This document shows, piece after piece, positions 11,921 to 27,000 of a stretch of 54,549 nt of DNA. A program made the position numbers and the translations under genes. Positions within the stretch are counted from its first letter, which is position 1. Each line of letters opens with the position of its first letter. The stretch comes from Lingula anatina (taxonomy: Eukaryota; Brachiopoda; Lingulata; Lingulida; Lingulidae). The stretch is taken from the NCBI RefSeq assembly GCF_001039355.2, contig NW_019774269.1, positions 471,987 to 526,535 of the forward strand. Reading direction: 5' to 3'. The notes under the pieces were generated by a model that was not told the DNA's origin, did not search any database, and saw only the letters and a list, made by a program, of their open reading frames with translations.

Positions 11921-13094
11921 GAAACATTGAAATTTTTAAAAAACAGTGTAAATAACATTCTATACACGTAGTAGTAAATCAATTACTACTAACTTTAGTA
12001 TTCTTATTTCAGAATTGGTCCTAAAAAAGGACTCTAAAGTCCGTTGCGCCTTTTTCTTGTGCACACCTCTCTCTCACAGAAGTAAATATCTCTTTTGTTA
12101 TTTTACACATGCATAGATAAATTCTTAAGTAGCATGGATTAAAGTTGCTTTTCAAAATAACTCTCTGGTCAGTCACATCAGAATTGTTATCCATTGCTCC
12201 TGGATTCCATAATATGTGATAACGTGCCGATCAACATCTCCGTGGTATTTTTGGGGATGCTACGGAGATAAGCATTGTCCATGTGATAGGAAATTTTTAT
12301 TGTCTGTTTATCTTTCCATCGTCTGATATATTTTGCTGCCATTGCTGTTTGAAAGGTCGTCCACGTGCAAAGTAATCACACATGCATTGAATGAGTTACT
12401 GAGAATGAACGATAGACCGAAAAATAAAATTAGTTAAGAAGACGCATTTCCTTAAGGATGAAGAAGTAAATGTTAGGAAACAAAATAAGATTTCATCCGT
12501 CTCTTCCATTTTCTTGATATACATAGTTTCAAAATTCAAATTTTAGAATGGAAAATTAAAATACAATGTTTTGAGTTAGAAAAGTTAAAATTAGAAAAAA
12601 ATGAAAAATACTTTTTTGAACCTTCATAAGAAAAAATTGGACAATTTTGTTTGGTCCTCGTATTCTGTTAAAAGGCTACATCTGAGTAAAACATGTGTTT
12701 TCAAGATGACATCAAAACTTTAAGTACCGCCAATTAACAACACAGACAGTAAAGCTGTGGCAGTTACATTTTAAGTCGTGATCACCACAGGAGGCCATAG
12801 ACTGCCAAGGAAAGTTTGTAATTATCCTTTTCGGCAAATACTTTGTAGTCGACTATGTTTGATTGTTTTGTGTCTTCTGTCTGGGAAAATGTTGACAGAG
12901 ACAAAGTTTACTGTCCTCGAGGGAACAGTTGACTTAACGTTAAGAGTTAGTTAAGCCGTCTTGATACCTCAGCTGTCCAAATACAGGGATGCATCTTTAG
13001 AGAGAAACATTATGATCAGCTACGCTCCACACTTTGCCATTCAACGAGTTAGTAGGTAGAGAACAGACGGTTCGAGAAAAGTCACAGGATCAAA
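11921..13094. other. 5' flank of the TDP-43-like/HECT gene
   Basis: AT-rich sequence before the proposed start codon at 13095. It holds the short palindrome cttaacgttaag near 12934. No TATA box or start site can be assigned. The transcript start must lie here if the start exon is right; no other gene was seen. Confidence 0.3.
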
Positions 13095-16000
13095 ATGGGT
13101 AAGTTTTAACTTGAAACTTTATGTTTAGTTTAGTTTAGTTTATTTCACTGTAACATATGCATCCACTTGTGTGGATGAAAATGACAATATGCATAGAATT
13201 TTTGTGAATATGCTATTAAACAATCTCAACGAGTAAGACTATTTACTATTAAAAAATTACTATTAGAATTACTCAATTGCCGATGAGTGCAGCACTGTCT
13301 TCTAGATTCCTCCTAGCAAAAGCGGAGGAGAGAAACTGAGCTAATGCAATTAGGGTTTCTTCTTTTTGACATTTCATATTTATAGCAAATCTCAGTTTCA
13401 TCAGTTGCTTTTACGTCAAAATGAGTATATAGTGTTATTTGTAAATACCTTATATGATATTGTTCGCAAGTCGTTGTATAGGGGGTATGTTGTGAGGAAG
13501 TGTTTTTCGTCTTTAATTTTGTCTTTAGAACAGTAATGGCATATTCTGCGTAGTTTGAAGTTTTTTGGTGAACACCTAAAATTTGTTTAAAAAAACTGAG
13601 ATTGAGTTTTTTCCGATAGAGATCTGTCTGTGAGAAGGGTAAATCCCCATACCTCTGATCCGTACGTTGCAATGGGCATTATCATGGTTTCGAATAGTTG
13701 GATTATATAATGGGGCTGGTTAGAGGGAAGTAACTTTTGAATGCAAAAAAGGCTTTTTGTGCTTTATCTTTTCATCTTTTTTGGAGCAGCGGTTAATTTG
13801 CCTGATCTAGTGAAAAGAACCCCTAGTTAGTTGTAGCCAGACGAGATAGCGAGTAGTTTACCGCCAATGTTGAATTTGTGTTTGCTTTGAGTGTTATTTT
13901 TCCCTTGTTGTTGAAATTGACAAGTTGGTTTTTTTATGTTTATTGAAAGTATTCACAGTGTACAATACGTTTTCAGACAATCCAGGCTATATTGGAGACC
14001 AAATGGGCTTTTTGAGAGAGAACTAGGTCGTCAGCGTAGATTTGTTATTGATCAGAGGGGGGTCACTTTTTGTCTATACCTTATAGTAAATCGTCTACAA
14101 ATAGGTTAAAGAAGAATGGGCTAAGAGTATCCCCTTGCTTGACACCTTTATATGTGGATAATGGACCAGTGATGCCCGAAGGGGTTTTAACACAACCTGT
14201 TGCATGACTATACATGGTTTTAATGTTTCTGTAAATTTTCCTACCAACCTCAAGCTTTAACAGTTTATACAAGAGACCCTCTCTCCAAACACCGTCAAAC
14301 GCCTTACTGAAGTCTATGAAACATGTGTACAGCTTTCTTTTAGACCTAGCGAATTTTGTTACAAGTGACTTAAGAATAAATGTGTTGTTTGCAGCACTGT
14401 GGTTTTCCCTAAATCCTGCTAGATGGGGGAGTGGGACACCCTTCTTTTTTTTTTGCATTCGCTTTAAAGACTGGTTAGCACGAGTGAGTTATATATTTCC
14501 CTACACAACTGGATATGGAAAATCCCCGATAGTTGTCTGCTTTGCTGGGGTAGCCTGTGGGTATAATAAAACGTTTATTCCATATATCTGGATATTCTGC
14601 TCTGTGGAAGACGGCATTAAATAGTTTGTGAAGAGTAGGTGCTATTATTGTTTTACTGGATTTTAACATTTCATTTGAGATTTTGTCTTCCCCAGGTATT
14701 TTATTGTTTCCTAGGGAGTTGATTCCCTTAATAATTTCCTCTGTCGTTATCTCATGATCTAAGAGACTGATATTGTCCTTTGTTTGCCTCCATTATTGGG
14801 AGCTGGGATTCAACGTTCACTTTAAAGGTGTTATCGTAATCGCCGCTATCGGCGTTACTGCTGAGATTTTTGAAGTGTTCAAAAATATGTTATGGTCTAC
14901 ATAATCCTTGGCATCTTAGCTTGTGGTTTTTGTTGTTTAGTTGCTTTTTGTTTGCAAAAATTCTTTCGGGTCTGTATTTTCCATAGATTCAAGCTTTTCA
15001 CGAAGGTCTGACTTGTTTTTATGCTGGGCTTTTTTTAAAGGCTCGTTTGTATTTATTCAGAGCAGAGTAGTATGTCCCTTAGACTACAGGGTCCTTGGGG
15101 AAGTAACTTCTGAGAATTTATGGTTTTGTTTACTTTTGAGATTTACTTGATGAGATTTTATCTACTAAACAGGGGTATTCCTACCAAATTTGCAAATAAA
15201 CAACCAACGAATCATTGTTAACCCTAGCTACTTTTTAATTAGAACTTTGTACAATAATAATAATTATTTATTTAGCACAAAGAAATGGTTTACATTTACT
15301 GGCTGTCTAACTAATACAAATATTAAAAGTAATTTAAGTAGTAATCTATGCTCATCCACGCAGGGATACACGCTTTTTCATTGCACTGTTTACAAATTTA
15401 CAAATGGCTATCACACTCTGCGCAGAGTTTGGATTGAGTAAAATAGATAAAAACATGTTTGTTGGACCCTACAAATTCACATCTGGTATGGAAGCTAACA
15501 GTCGTTCCCGTTCGACTCTGTGTTCACTGCATTCTAAAAAATTGTGCTCCATCTTCTATTAGGTCGCAGTGGGGCCATTTCCTTTTGTCAATTGGCTTCT
15601 TTGGTTTTGTATAGAGCCATCTTTCGATTTCTAATTCATGATCACTCAGCCTCATTTTTGTTAATACCCTTTTTGAGCTAAAGGAACATTGAGTTTCAGC
15701 CTCATAAGTGTGCTTAATTTTTCCATATATTCTGAGTTTATTGTTTTCTCCTTTTTGAAATTCTTCCCAAATAATTGACATTATTTTGTAATTATTTCAA
15801 GTATATGACGTTTTAGTTTAGCTTTAAATGAGTAAACAGTCATTATAACCCAAGTAAGTAGTTCTGGCTCCAGTGGAAATACATGCATCAACTTCAAGTC
15901 GGCTAACGAAAAAAAGTTACGGGATTAAATCAGTTTAGGGTGCATGTTTTATGTGCATAGAAAAAAGAAGCATTTTGACGATTTTTCAAACCCATAGAAT

Positions 16001-19000
16001 GTCCATGTAAACACTTTTATAACCAAGACTTATGGAATAAAATTATTTGATAGGTTTTATAATTATGTGTGGGTGGAAACAAGATTTTGGCCTTGTCAAT
16101 AGCAAAAATTTTGTTTTGGTAAGAATTTTTATTAGATTCTTAAGCATCTACTTAAAGATGTTTTGTAAGTCAGCATGTCTTTTGCATTGGCTATTTCATT
16201 GCTTTTGTTATAACTTACTTTACAAGATAAATAAAAACATTGAAATGGTGTTGGGTAAAATAGTAAAAAATTAAGAAGCATTTACATGCACACATAAAAA
16301 ATTGCCCCTTTATATTTTTTACCAAAACTAGGTGTTCAATTTTAACGCTCCTTTTAATGTCGCCTGCGTCTGTTGTTGCCATACCGATAACACGATACGT
16401 GGAAACCCGTTTTACCTTTTGCCCTAAAATGTTCAAAAATCAGCATGATTGAACCTTTTCACAAAAGTTATAGTTTTTTTGCAATAATTATAATGCATTT
16501 TAAGGCAAACCTATCAGCCTTTTTACTTTTAACCCACAGGAGTGATCAATGTGATCATACAGAGATCAAGCTTAAACATTAACTTGATTAGTTAAGTTTG
16601 GTGAAGTTAAGTCTTTTTTAGTATTATGAATGTTTTTTCTTCAGATCTAATTCTAATGCATGTTAACAGTCTCATTATTGAACTAATTAGATATGTAGAA
16701 GTGTTGTTTTGAGATTATCTGCTGCTGTACAATATTGTTTGTTGATTATATAAAAATGAAGGTAAACCTGTTATCGTGTATTGTGTAATAAAGATTGAAA
16801 ATGGAAATGATTATCGTGTATTGTGTAATAAAGTGTAAAAATGGAAATGAAATATCATTGCAATTCAACAGATTCAATAATTCACTAATTCATTCAGTAG
16901 GGATAAGGTATTTTACTGGAAATATTTAGTCTATTATTTTATCATAAATATTAATAAAGATCAAAGAGAATTAAATTTTAACTTAATTGATGCACTTGAT
17001 TATACATAAATTTTCACAATAACTTAGAAAATATCATGAAATAAAAAAATAGATTATTATCAAATCTTTAAATATTCAAATATCAAACACAACAGCTCAT
17101 AGGCACTAAAAATAAAATTGGAAATTATTTAGTTTCTAATCTCATCTTTTCCATAAGGGTCTGCTATAGTGTTGAGGTGTGATTCAGGTTGTCTGTGAGG
17201 CTCAGGGTGCAATTTCCACGTCTGCATTTTTTAACCTTAATCTCATACTGACATTATTGTGTTGCAGCATGTTCATGCAAGAATTGAAAATAATTCCTTT
17301 TACCCTTGATTACTCACTACAGAAAAAAGCATAGGCTTTTTGGGAAAGAGAGAGTAAATGTAAACTCTGGCAAATAACGAAATGTACATTTCATATTTAA
17401 AAGTTGTAAGCAAGTAGAAAAAAATGTCATTTAATGAAATTCATTTGGCTGCAAAATATAGCATGTATTTTGGCATCTAAAAAACATTACATGGGCCATT
17501 TTACACGAAGAATACACTACTAAACTGATGCAAAGAAAATCCATTAAAAATGTTGAAATTTAAAAAGCAATCTCAAACTAAATGCTAAGTAATTAATACC
17601 CATATATTTAAATTAATTTAAACCAAAACATAATCTTTTAATGGTATTTTAATTAATTTTCATAAAAAAGCATCAAATTTGACTTAAATGACTTTTTCAC
17701 CTACTTTAACTGATACATGACTTTGGTGACAGCTGTCTTAATTAATAAATTAATTATGCTATCTTAAATATGCATAAAGATAATAATAATAATATAATAA
17801 TACATTTATTTCAAGTCTAAAATCCATAAAATGTTTCATACACTGTACATCATAAAATACAGAGAAGTTTATATATAACATATATATTTATATATAATTT
17901 AATATATAAAAATGGTTAAGATATATTTTTTATAAATAAGAGCTAAACTAAATTGTAATTAACAGTAATTAATAGTAAGAAATCCAAGGTTTCCTAAAAA
18001 CTGTAAAATTTAAAATTCATTAATAAAATGTCTTTAAAATATGAGTTTTTAATTCCTTTTTAAAAGATTCTTGTGATTCTAATTTTCGAATAAAAATTGG
18101 CAACTTATTCCATTCTAGTGGTGCAGCTACACAAAATGATATGTCAACATATGATTTTAACCCTGATTTTGGAACTTTCAGTAAAAGTTTGTCAACAGAC
18201 CTCAGGGATCTTTGAGGGCTATAATGATTGACTAGATCGGTTATATATGGTGGAGCTAGATTATAAGCAGCATGTGTAAAAACTAAAACCTTAAATATAA
18301 AATTCTGGTCCTAACTGGTAACCAGTGCAGATGCGTTAAAATTGAAGTGATATGGCAATCCCTAGGCTGTTGCACTAAAAGCTCTGCTGAGATATTCTGG
18401 ATGAGTTGTAATATTTTGATCTTATCTTCTGGACATCCATATAATACAGAATTGCAAAAGTCTAGCCTGGAAGTTACCAATGAGTCTATAACTGTAGCAG
18501 CAGATAATTGATTCAGATGTTTCCTGATGGTGTCAATATTCGGAATGTTGAATAAACAAGACCTTGTGATGTTGGAGATCTGTTTGTCCATTGAAAGTGT
18601 AGATTCAAAGTATACTCTTAAATTTTTACATGGGGGGAGGAAAATGCCATATATTAGCTCCAATTTTAAGTTGCAAGTTGTGAGCAAGGCCCTTGTTGTG
18701 GGGGTGAGAAATGACTAAAAGTTCTGTTTTTCCATCATTGATATTAAATTTGTTTGAAATGAGCCAACATCTGAGGTCTGATATGCAATCAACAAGCAGT
18801 TTCTCTCTCCCCTTTCAAGATGGTGTAATTGTACAGATATGTTCACATTTGATAAGTAAACATAATTCTACAATTAGACCCTTAAGCCTACACATTTTGT
18901 TCATGAGCATAGTTAAGCATTTTCACAAAGCATTCACTGAATACCATTTTTTTCTCAATGTTCAAACAATGTTCCAAAACAACAATCATGGATATTTTAA

Positions 19001-19125
19001 AAATTGATATGGATATTTTAAAAATTGACATTTATGACCTATGACCCATTATCAATGACCACTGAGCATATGTGGCATATGGAATTGATTGTCCCATTAT
19101 TTGCCTCCATAAAGAATAAATTCAT

Positions 19126-19199
<74 letters not shown>

Positions 19200-22100
19200 C
19201 CAGTTAGCACTTTTCTCCGTTTTCAAATAAGGAATATCTTGACACCTACCTATGTTCACATTTAATTGCATAATTTTATGAAATAAGACACTTAAGGCTC
19301 CAAATTTTGTTGCTAACCATTAGGCTATAGCATGATCACAAAATATTCTCCAAATAACAAAACATTTTATTTTGGACCAAAAATTAATTTTTCTGGAGTA
19401 ATTTTTTTCACATACTTACCAGTTGTTAATGAATCCATTTCTATATTCAAAGTTCTATATTTTTTTCTAAAAAGTTTGTTTTCTTTTAATAAATTCTTAA
19501 GCCATCTTTGAAGGTCTGTCAACAAGCTCATATATCAGGATAATAGCTATAACTGCCTTTGTTGTGGAAGAACAGAAGATATTATATTTGTACAAGTTTT
19601 TTTTTTTTTTATTTTAATAAATAAACCTCAAACGAAGAGTTTAATGTCAAAATGCCAATCAGCCTTCTGAATAAAAAGATGTGTATTAATTTGCTTTATT
19701 TATTTTAACAGATAATGATGTGCATATTCAAGTTGAATCTGAAGGAAGAGCTTTTATGATTCCTGTTCCACCAGAAGGATTTACATTAACAGACCTTGGT
19801 AAGTTCATTATTGCTGATGGCGATTATTATGTACAAACACAGCCTTTACAATATCTGTACAAATAGCTGTCACCTGCGTCTGTTGTTGCCATCAGTAAAC
19901 CTGTTATTGTGTAATAAAGTATCAAAAATGGAAATGAACTAAAATCATTGCAGTTTGTCAGATTCTATTATTATTATACACTTGGGGGCGTCTCCATAGT
20001 CCGAAGGTTCATTGGTCCAAAAAGTGGTAACATTTTTAATCAATTTTTATGTACAGACACAGATGTGACTGTACATATAGCCGTCATCTGCGTCTGTCGT
20101 TGCCGTTGTCGCCGTGCACTTTTACCGATAACACGATAAGTGGAAAACTGTTTTTTATCATGTACAGACACAGATGTGTCTGTACATATAGCCATCATCT
20201 GCGTCTGTCGTCGCCGTCGCCATGCACTTTGACCGATAACACGATAAGTGGAAAACTGTTTTTTGTTTTGGCTTGAAACTTACAGAACTGATAAATATTC
20301 ATAATACGCAGGTTAAGTTAAAAAATCAGCATGATTGGGTCATTTTTAGGGAAGTTATGCTGTTTTTCACTTTTTTCAGCATATATGCAACACTGATAAC
20401 ACGATAAGTGAAAAATCATTTTACCTTTTGCCTTGAAACTTACAGAACTGATGAATATTCATAACACACAGGTTAAGTTTGAAAATCAGCATGATCGGGT
20501 CATTTTTAGGGAATTTATGCTGTTTTTTCACTTTTTTCAGCATATATGCAGCACCGATAACACGATAAGTGGAAAACCATTTTACCTTTTGACTTGAAAC
20601 TTACAGAACTGATGAATATTCATAATACGCAGGTCAAGTTCGAAAATCAGCATGATCGGGTCACTTTTAGGGAATTTATGCTGTTTTTTCACTTTTTTCA
20701 GCATATATGCAGCACCGATAACACGATAAGTGGAAAACCATTTTACCTTTTGGCTTGAAACTTACAGAACTGATGAATATTCATAATACGCAGGTCAAGT
20801 TCGAAAATCAGCATGATTGGGTCATTTTTAGGGAAGTTATGCTGTTTTTCACTTTTTTCAGCATATATGCAACACTGATAACACGATAAGTGAAAAATCA
20901 TTTTACCTTTTGCCTTGAAACTTACAGAACTGATGAATATTCATAACACACAGGTTAAGTTTGAAAATCAGCATGATCGGGTCATTTTTAGGGAATTTAT
21001 GCTGCTTTTCACTTTTTTCAGCATATATGCAACACTGATAACATGATAAGTGAAAAATCATTTTACCTTTTGGCTTGAAACTTGCAGAACTAATGAATAT
21101 TCATATTACGCAGGTCAAGTTCGAAAATCAGCATGATCGGGTCATTTTTAGGGAAGTTATGCTGTTTTTCACTTTTTTCAGCATATATGCAACACTGATA
21201 ACCACACACCTTGATTGAACCACACACCTTCTTTACAAATAGCAGACCAATAGAAATAGTTAAACAATACACATACCTTGGGGTAGTCTTTACTAACACA
21301 GGATCATTAAAACATTCAATTGAAAATCTCAAGCAAAAAGCACTGAAAGCCATGTTTACCCTAAAGGGAATACTAGCATCGCAAGAAATTTCATCACCTA
21401 TACTTATCATGAATCTTTTTGACAAGATGATTAAACCCATTCTCTTATATGGATGTGAAATCTGGGCTCAAGAAATCTTCACAGAGAAAAAATTATCATT
21501 AAATAAAATAAACAAAATGCCCTTTGAACAAATACATTTAAAGATGTGTAAATGGGCACTTGGTGTGAGAAGGTCAGCTAGCAATAATGCCTGCCGTGCA
21601 GAACTTGGGCGTCTCCCATTATACTTGGACATTGTCAAACTAGTATCAAGATACAGTGAAAGGCTGGATAACCTTCCAGAGCAAAGAATTGTCAAGCAAG
21701 CGTACAATAGAGAACAAGCAAAAAGGGAGAAAAACTGGTTTTGGACAATGTCAAACTTGGCTACATGTTGGGGATTTAATCATTCAAATTCAACCCTAAC
21801 TCTCAATAAAATTCACAATGACCAAAATCTAGAAAGTAACATAACCATAACCATCAAAATAAAATCAGATTTTTGGGTATAGTTACACAGAGAGGAAAAT
21901 AATAAGCTGAGGACATACAGGAAAATTAAACATACTTAAAAATGAATATTTCACGCACCCACAAAAAACTTTTGGCAAAAATGAGAATTAGTGACCATGA
22001 CCTAGAAATTGAAAAAGGGCGGCATACAAACCCAAAAACACAACTTTCAGACCGTAAATGCCCCCATTGTAATGAGGTAGAAGATGAAATACATTTTTTC

Positions 22101-24012
22101 CTAAAATGCGCCCATAACAAAATTGAAAGGAAATTGCTGTTTGAATGCATACCAGAGGTAAACTTGCAAGGTCTAACAGACGAGGTCAAACAGCTTGACA
22201 TCATTCTAAACCCAACCACTGATCAGAGTGCAATTGCAGTGGGAAATTTTGTAAGTAAAATTATGAAAAAGCGTAATTCACTAGAAGTACACAAATGATT
22301 TCATACATCTCACCTGCATATTAAGAGAATGTATATAGTGTAACATTATATAAGTATAATTTTTTTCCTCTTTCATTTAGTTTCTATCCTTACTATCTTT
22401 CCATATGTATAATGTATAGTAGCTAGAGAGCCTCTAAATGTAAAAACATTTCAGTGCTCAATAAATTATTATTATTATTATTATAGCATGATAAGTGGAA
22501 AACCATTTTACCTTTTTGCTTAAAACTTGCAGAACTAATGAATATTCATAAAACGCAGGTCAAGTTTGAAAATCAGCATGATCGGGTCATTTTTAGGGAA
22601 GTAATGCGGTTTTTTTTCAATTTTTTCAGCATGTATGCAACACCTTTGTGATATATGATGGTACTGTATGGATGACAGTCTATAAAAATGTCCCTTGGGT
22701 GATCACTAATTAAATTAAGGTCTATAAAGTCACTTGCCCACTCATTCATTTTCAATTGGCCATTAAATGAGATTACATAAAACACTCATTGAGATTTCCC
22801 TGTAAAGTCCCATAGGTTTAGCTCTCTTAACTGTGTCACAAAATTAGGATTTGGTGATAATTATGCAGATAATGGTGTTTAACATTGCAAATACATTTAC
22901 AACAAAAAAAATTGTGTTATGCCAACATGCTATAGATGAATAACAGTGCTTAATTTTTCTCAGACTTTTTGGGGTTATTAATATCAAGTTAATACAGCTA
23001 GATTAAAAGTTTGAATAGCAGCTTTATTGGAATTTTTTATCTTTTATTTAAAATCTTTTTAAAATTATTTTTCAAACACTAGCATCTTCAAGATGTGATT
23101 TTTAACTCCCATCCTCTAGAAGTGCTGTGCATTTTCTGTATTTTTGTATATAATTGTTATTTCTTCAGATTTAATTCTTAGGCATGTTAACAGTCTCATT
23201 ATGGAACTAATAAGCTATGTAAAAGTGTTGTTTTGACATTTTCTGCTTCTTAACAATATTGTTAGTTGATTATATAAAAATGACGGTAAACCTGTTATTG
23301 TGCATTGTGTAATTAAGTATCATAAATGTAAACGGAACTCATCATTGCAGTTTGTCAGATTTTATAATCATTCACTATGTTCAGCATCTGCAAATGGAGC
23401 AAATTGGACATTGAAAATTGTTCTATTGATATTTTTCCTATATCAACAATTTTCCTAGTTAGACATTTAAAAATGACAGTTTATTGATTATTTGGTTTTA
23501 AAAAAGGTGTTGAAAATGAAAAGAAAATCATTTCAGTACAGTTATCTCTTGTTTACATTTTGGCATTTTGAAAGTGTGACTCTGAACTTCTATGGCCTTG
23601 AAGACCTTCCCAAATCACATTTTCTGAATATTCATGATACTTTTTTTTCATAAAAATTTGATGGTCATTATAATGTTAAGTATTATGTTATATTGCATGA
23701 AAGTTTAAGAAAACCCTATTTTGGACACTGCTGCCAGGATAGCGATTAAGGGAAAACCATGTTACTTACAATACTGAAACTTACTGAAAAGTTTCATAAG
23801 ACAGAAGTACAGCTTGTGTTTGAAAACCAGTGTGATTGTTTTCTGTTTTGGAAGCAGTGCAGGTTTATAGAGTGCTATACTGGCATTTTCAAGTTGTGAC
23901 TTATCACTCCCATCTGCCAGGAGCCCTGTACTCTTACTTTGTAACATTTTCTGTATTTTGTTAATTTACAAGAATGATTCTTAGGATTGACATACAGCCC
24001 CCCCCCCAAAAA

Positions 24013-24087
<75 letters not shown>

Positions 24088-27000
24088 TTTTTTTTTTCAA
24101 TGAGTTTAAGAATTTTTTTTTTGTAATTTTCACTGTACCTCATTTTGGCAATTCCAAAGTTTAACTCTTATCAGCCTGACACCTTAGGGACTATTTCCAG
24201 ACCCTATCACGCTAACTGTGGATCGATCTATCTCCATGGGAATTCTCGCTAAATTGCAATGAATGTAAGTGGCTTTTTTGTCTGTCACGCCTACTGAAAC
24301 TGGCATGCCAGAATCCTAAGACTCTCAAACTGAAAGCAATTTAGTGAGAAACCCCTTGGAGTTGGATTGATCCTGTCAGATTGATCTAGGTATGTGAACT
24401 CAGTCTAATGCTTGATACACATTTTACTTTCATCCTAATCCAATGTTATGCAGAATTAGAATTTGATGTTGGCTATGCAGTTACAGTAAGCATAATACAT
24501 AAGTTCATCAGAATTGACAATATCCTGTTTCCTGTGTTTTTATTTACTGGTTTTTGTCTGTACATTTGACAGCTTTGCTGCCTTGTTTTTTTTTTATCTT
24601 TATTTTTTATCTGTTATTTGTCAGCTTTGCTGCTTTGTTTAAATTTATTTTTCAAACAGTAGCATCTTCAAGATGTCAATTTTTTATTAGATATGCATAG
24701 GTGTTGTATTGACATTTTATGCTTCTTAACATTAATGTTATTTGATAATATAAAAATGAAGGTAAACCTGTCATCGTGTATTGTGAGATGGCTCGTATCA
24801 TTCACAATGGCAAGACACCATTGACGAAAAGTCACTAATCAAAGGCGAGACACCTTTGCTTACCAACCCCCTACGTCCCTTAATTTTCCTTTTTTTTTTA
24901 ATCTCAAACTCTGCAGCTGAAGAAGGTAACTTGTTGACCGAAAAGCGCTTTCTGCAACTAGTCCACCCTCCCCCTTCCCTCGTCAGGCAAGACGCCTCTA
25001 TCGTGCCAATCACGAAATGCCCTTTTCAGGGCACCCTGTGTAGATCGGTATCTATAAATATCATATGATGTAGGTGAGACACCTACTCTCCTATCAGAGA
25101 CAATCTTTCCTCATAACAAATGCGAGAAGCCTAACACACTCTAAGAGTCCCTCTCTACTCTGCACGGAATGTCCTTTTCAGGACACCCTACATGTATAAG
25201 TGACTATAAATCTCATACCAGGCAGGCAGGACACCTACCTTCCTAACAGAGACAATCGTGGCTCATAATAAAGGCGAAAAGCCTAACACACTCTAAGAGG
25301 CACTGACTACTCTGCACGGGGTGCTGTAGAAACACACGTCCTCAGAGGCCCAGCTCTGAATCTTGTTATTTTGGTAAAGTGGAATATAAATAGGACATGA
25401 ACCCACCACCCCCAACACTAAATTGCTATCAGCAGAGTTTTAAATGTCTGTCACACCTACAGAATCAGCTAGAGGTAAAAATAATTACCCCCTAACAGAC
25501 ATTTATTTCAGATATGCACAATAATGAAAGTAGTAATGAATATAAACATTTTAGGACAAGTTTTTCCTGGTGCAACTGGGTTACAATACAAGGATGATGA
25601 TGGAAGCCCCCCCACGCTTGTCTTGAAGAGGGAAGATACATTTAGAACACCACTTATGGGTTGGAATGTACAGGGAAGGACCTATCAAGTAATCAAAGGT
25701 AATGTGGTAAATGGTATTGTAATAACATAAGATATATTCTATGGCAATTTTATGTACAGAAATATTTTTTGAGTCATGCGTTTCCACATTGTATAATCAT
25801 AGTTAGTATACATGTTAATTTGCATCTGTCCTGTATAGATAATTATAAATCTCTGTAGAGGCCTATAGGTATGCCCGAGACAGATGCATATAACCTGAAC
25901 TCTAAAGAGTTCTCCCGGTAATCCCTTTACTCCTTCCAGCATATTTTCACGCTAAATTGCATTCGGCCGAGCGTGCACCATAGTTAAATACCCCCTTACA
26001 GCTTATAGTAGGCAGGACAGTCGCTTTAGCCTGCTAAGCTGACAGTAATCTAGTGAGACTCTCTACGGGGATATATAAATCTAAAATCAATGTGGATGGG
26101 ATCTATGACCATGTTCCCATAGTTTTTTAAAAGTTATTCTTGGAAAATGATATGTTCTGTCCCTCCCTTATGAAAAGAAAAACACGTGCACATGCAATTT
26201 CTAAGGTTGCCTTAATTTTTTAGTTTAGATAGATCCATCCCCGGGGGAGTCTTACTAGACAGACAACTGTCAGATAATTTGGCTTAAATGCCTGTCACGC
26301 CTACTACAAGCTGTAAGGGGGTAATAAACTTGCGTGCACGATCGGCTGACTGCAATTTAGTGTGAACCCCAAGGTGTTAGGTCCATGTAGTAAGATCCAT
26401 CTAAATCTCTGGGAATGCCCTCTAAAACAATGATGTTGAACACACATTTTTTAGGCTTTTTGTAGAAAAATCCTCCTAAATGATTTCATATAATTATTGG
26501 TGGATACATTAATATAACATCATTCTAAACATGGCTTAAAAGTCGATCCTGCATGAAAATTATTGATACTTATATAGTGATTATTTTTCAAAATACTGAA
26601 ACAATCTAGTGAAAAGGAGTAAATTTTCCACTGTAGTAACATAGCTGGTTAACAATTAATGTGTGAATGACCTCATTACATGGTTCTTTTTAAGTAAAAC
26701 TAACCATTTCAGTACCATATGTACATGCATTTTCTTTCAGAAACCTCTTTAGATGTTTTTGCTGGCTTTAGGGCAGAAAGAGAACAAAATAGACGAACGT
26801 TCTTTAGAACAGAAAGACGTCCTGCCTTGCCAGGAACTGAGGCAGGTCCAAGCAGCAGACCAGCTTTTTCTACAAAATCTGTAACTGTAAGTCATGTTAA
26901 CAGCACTGCCCTGAGTTGTTCATTTTTTAACTTAGATTGTACATAGATACTGTTCATGTTAATTAAATTTAAATATTGCAGAGGAGAAGAATATATTTTG

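Noticed and set aside
19025-19207. ORF with Ile-Tyr repeats
   Set aside because: It is the (AT)n microsatellite; the same applies near 23961-24143.
20107-21202. CRISPR array
   Set aside because: The repeat unit is 160 bp with no short-repeat/spacer structure, and the context is eukaryotic introns.
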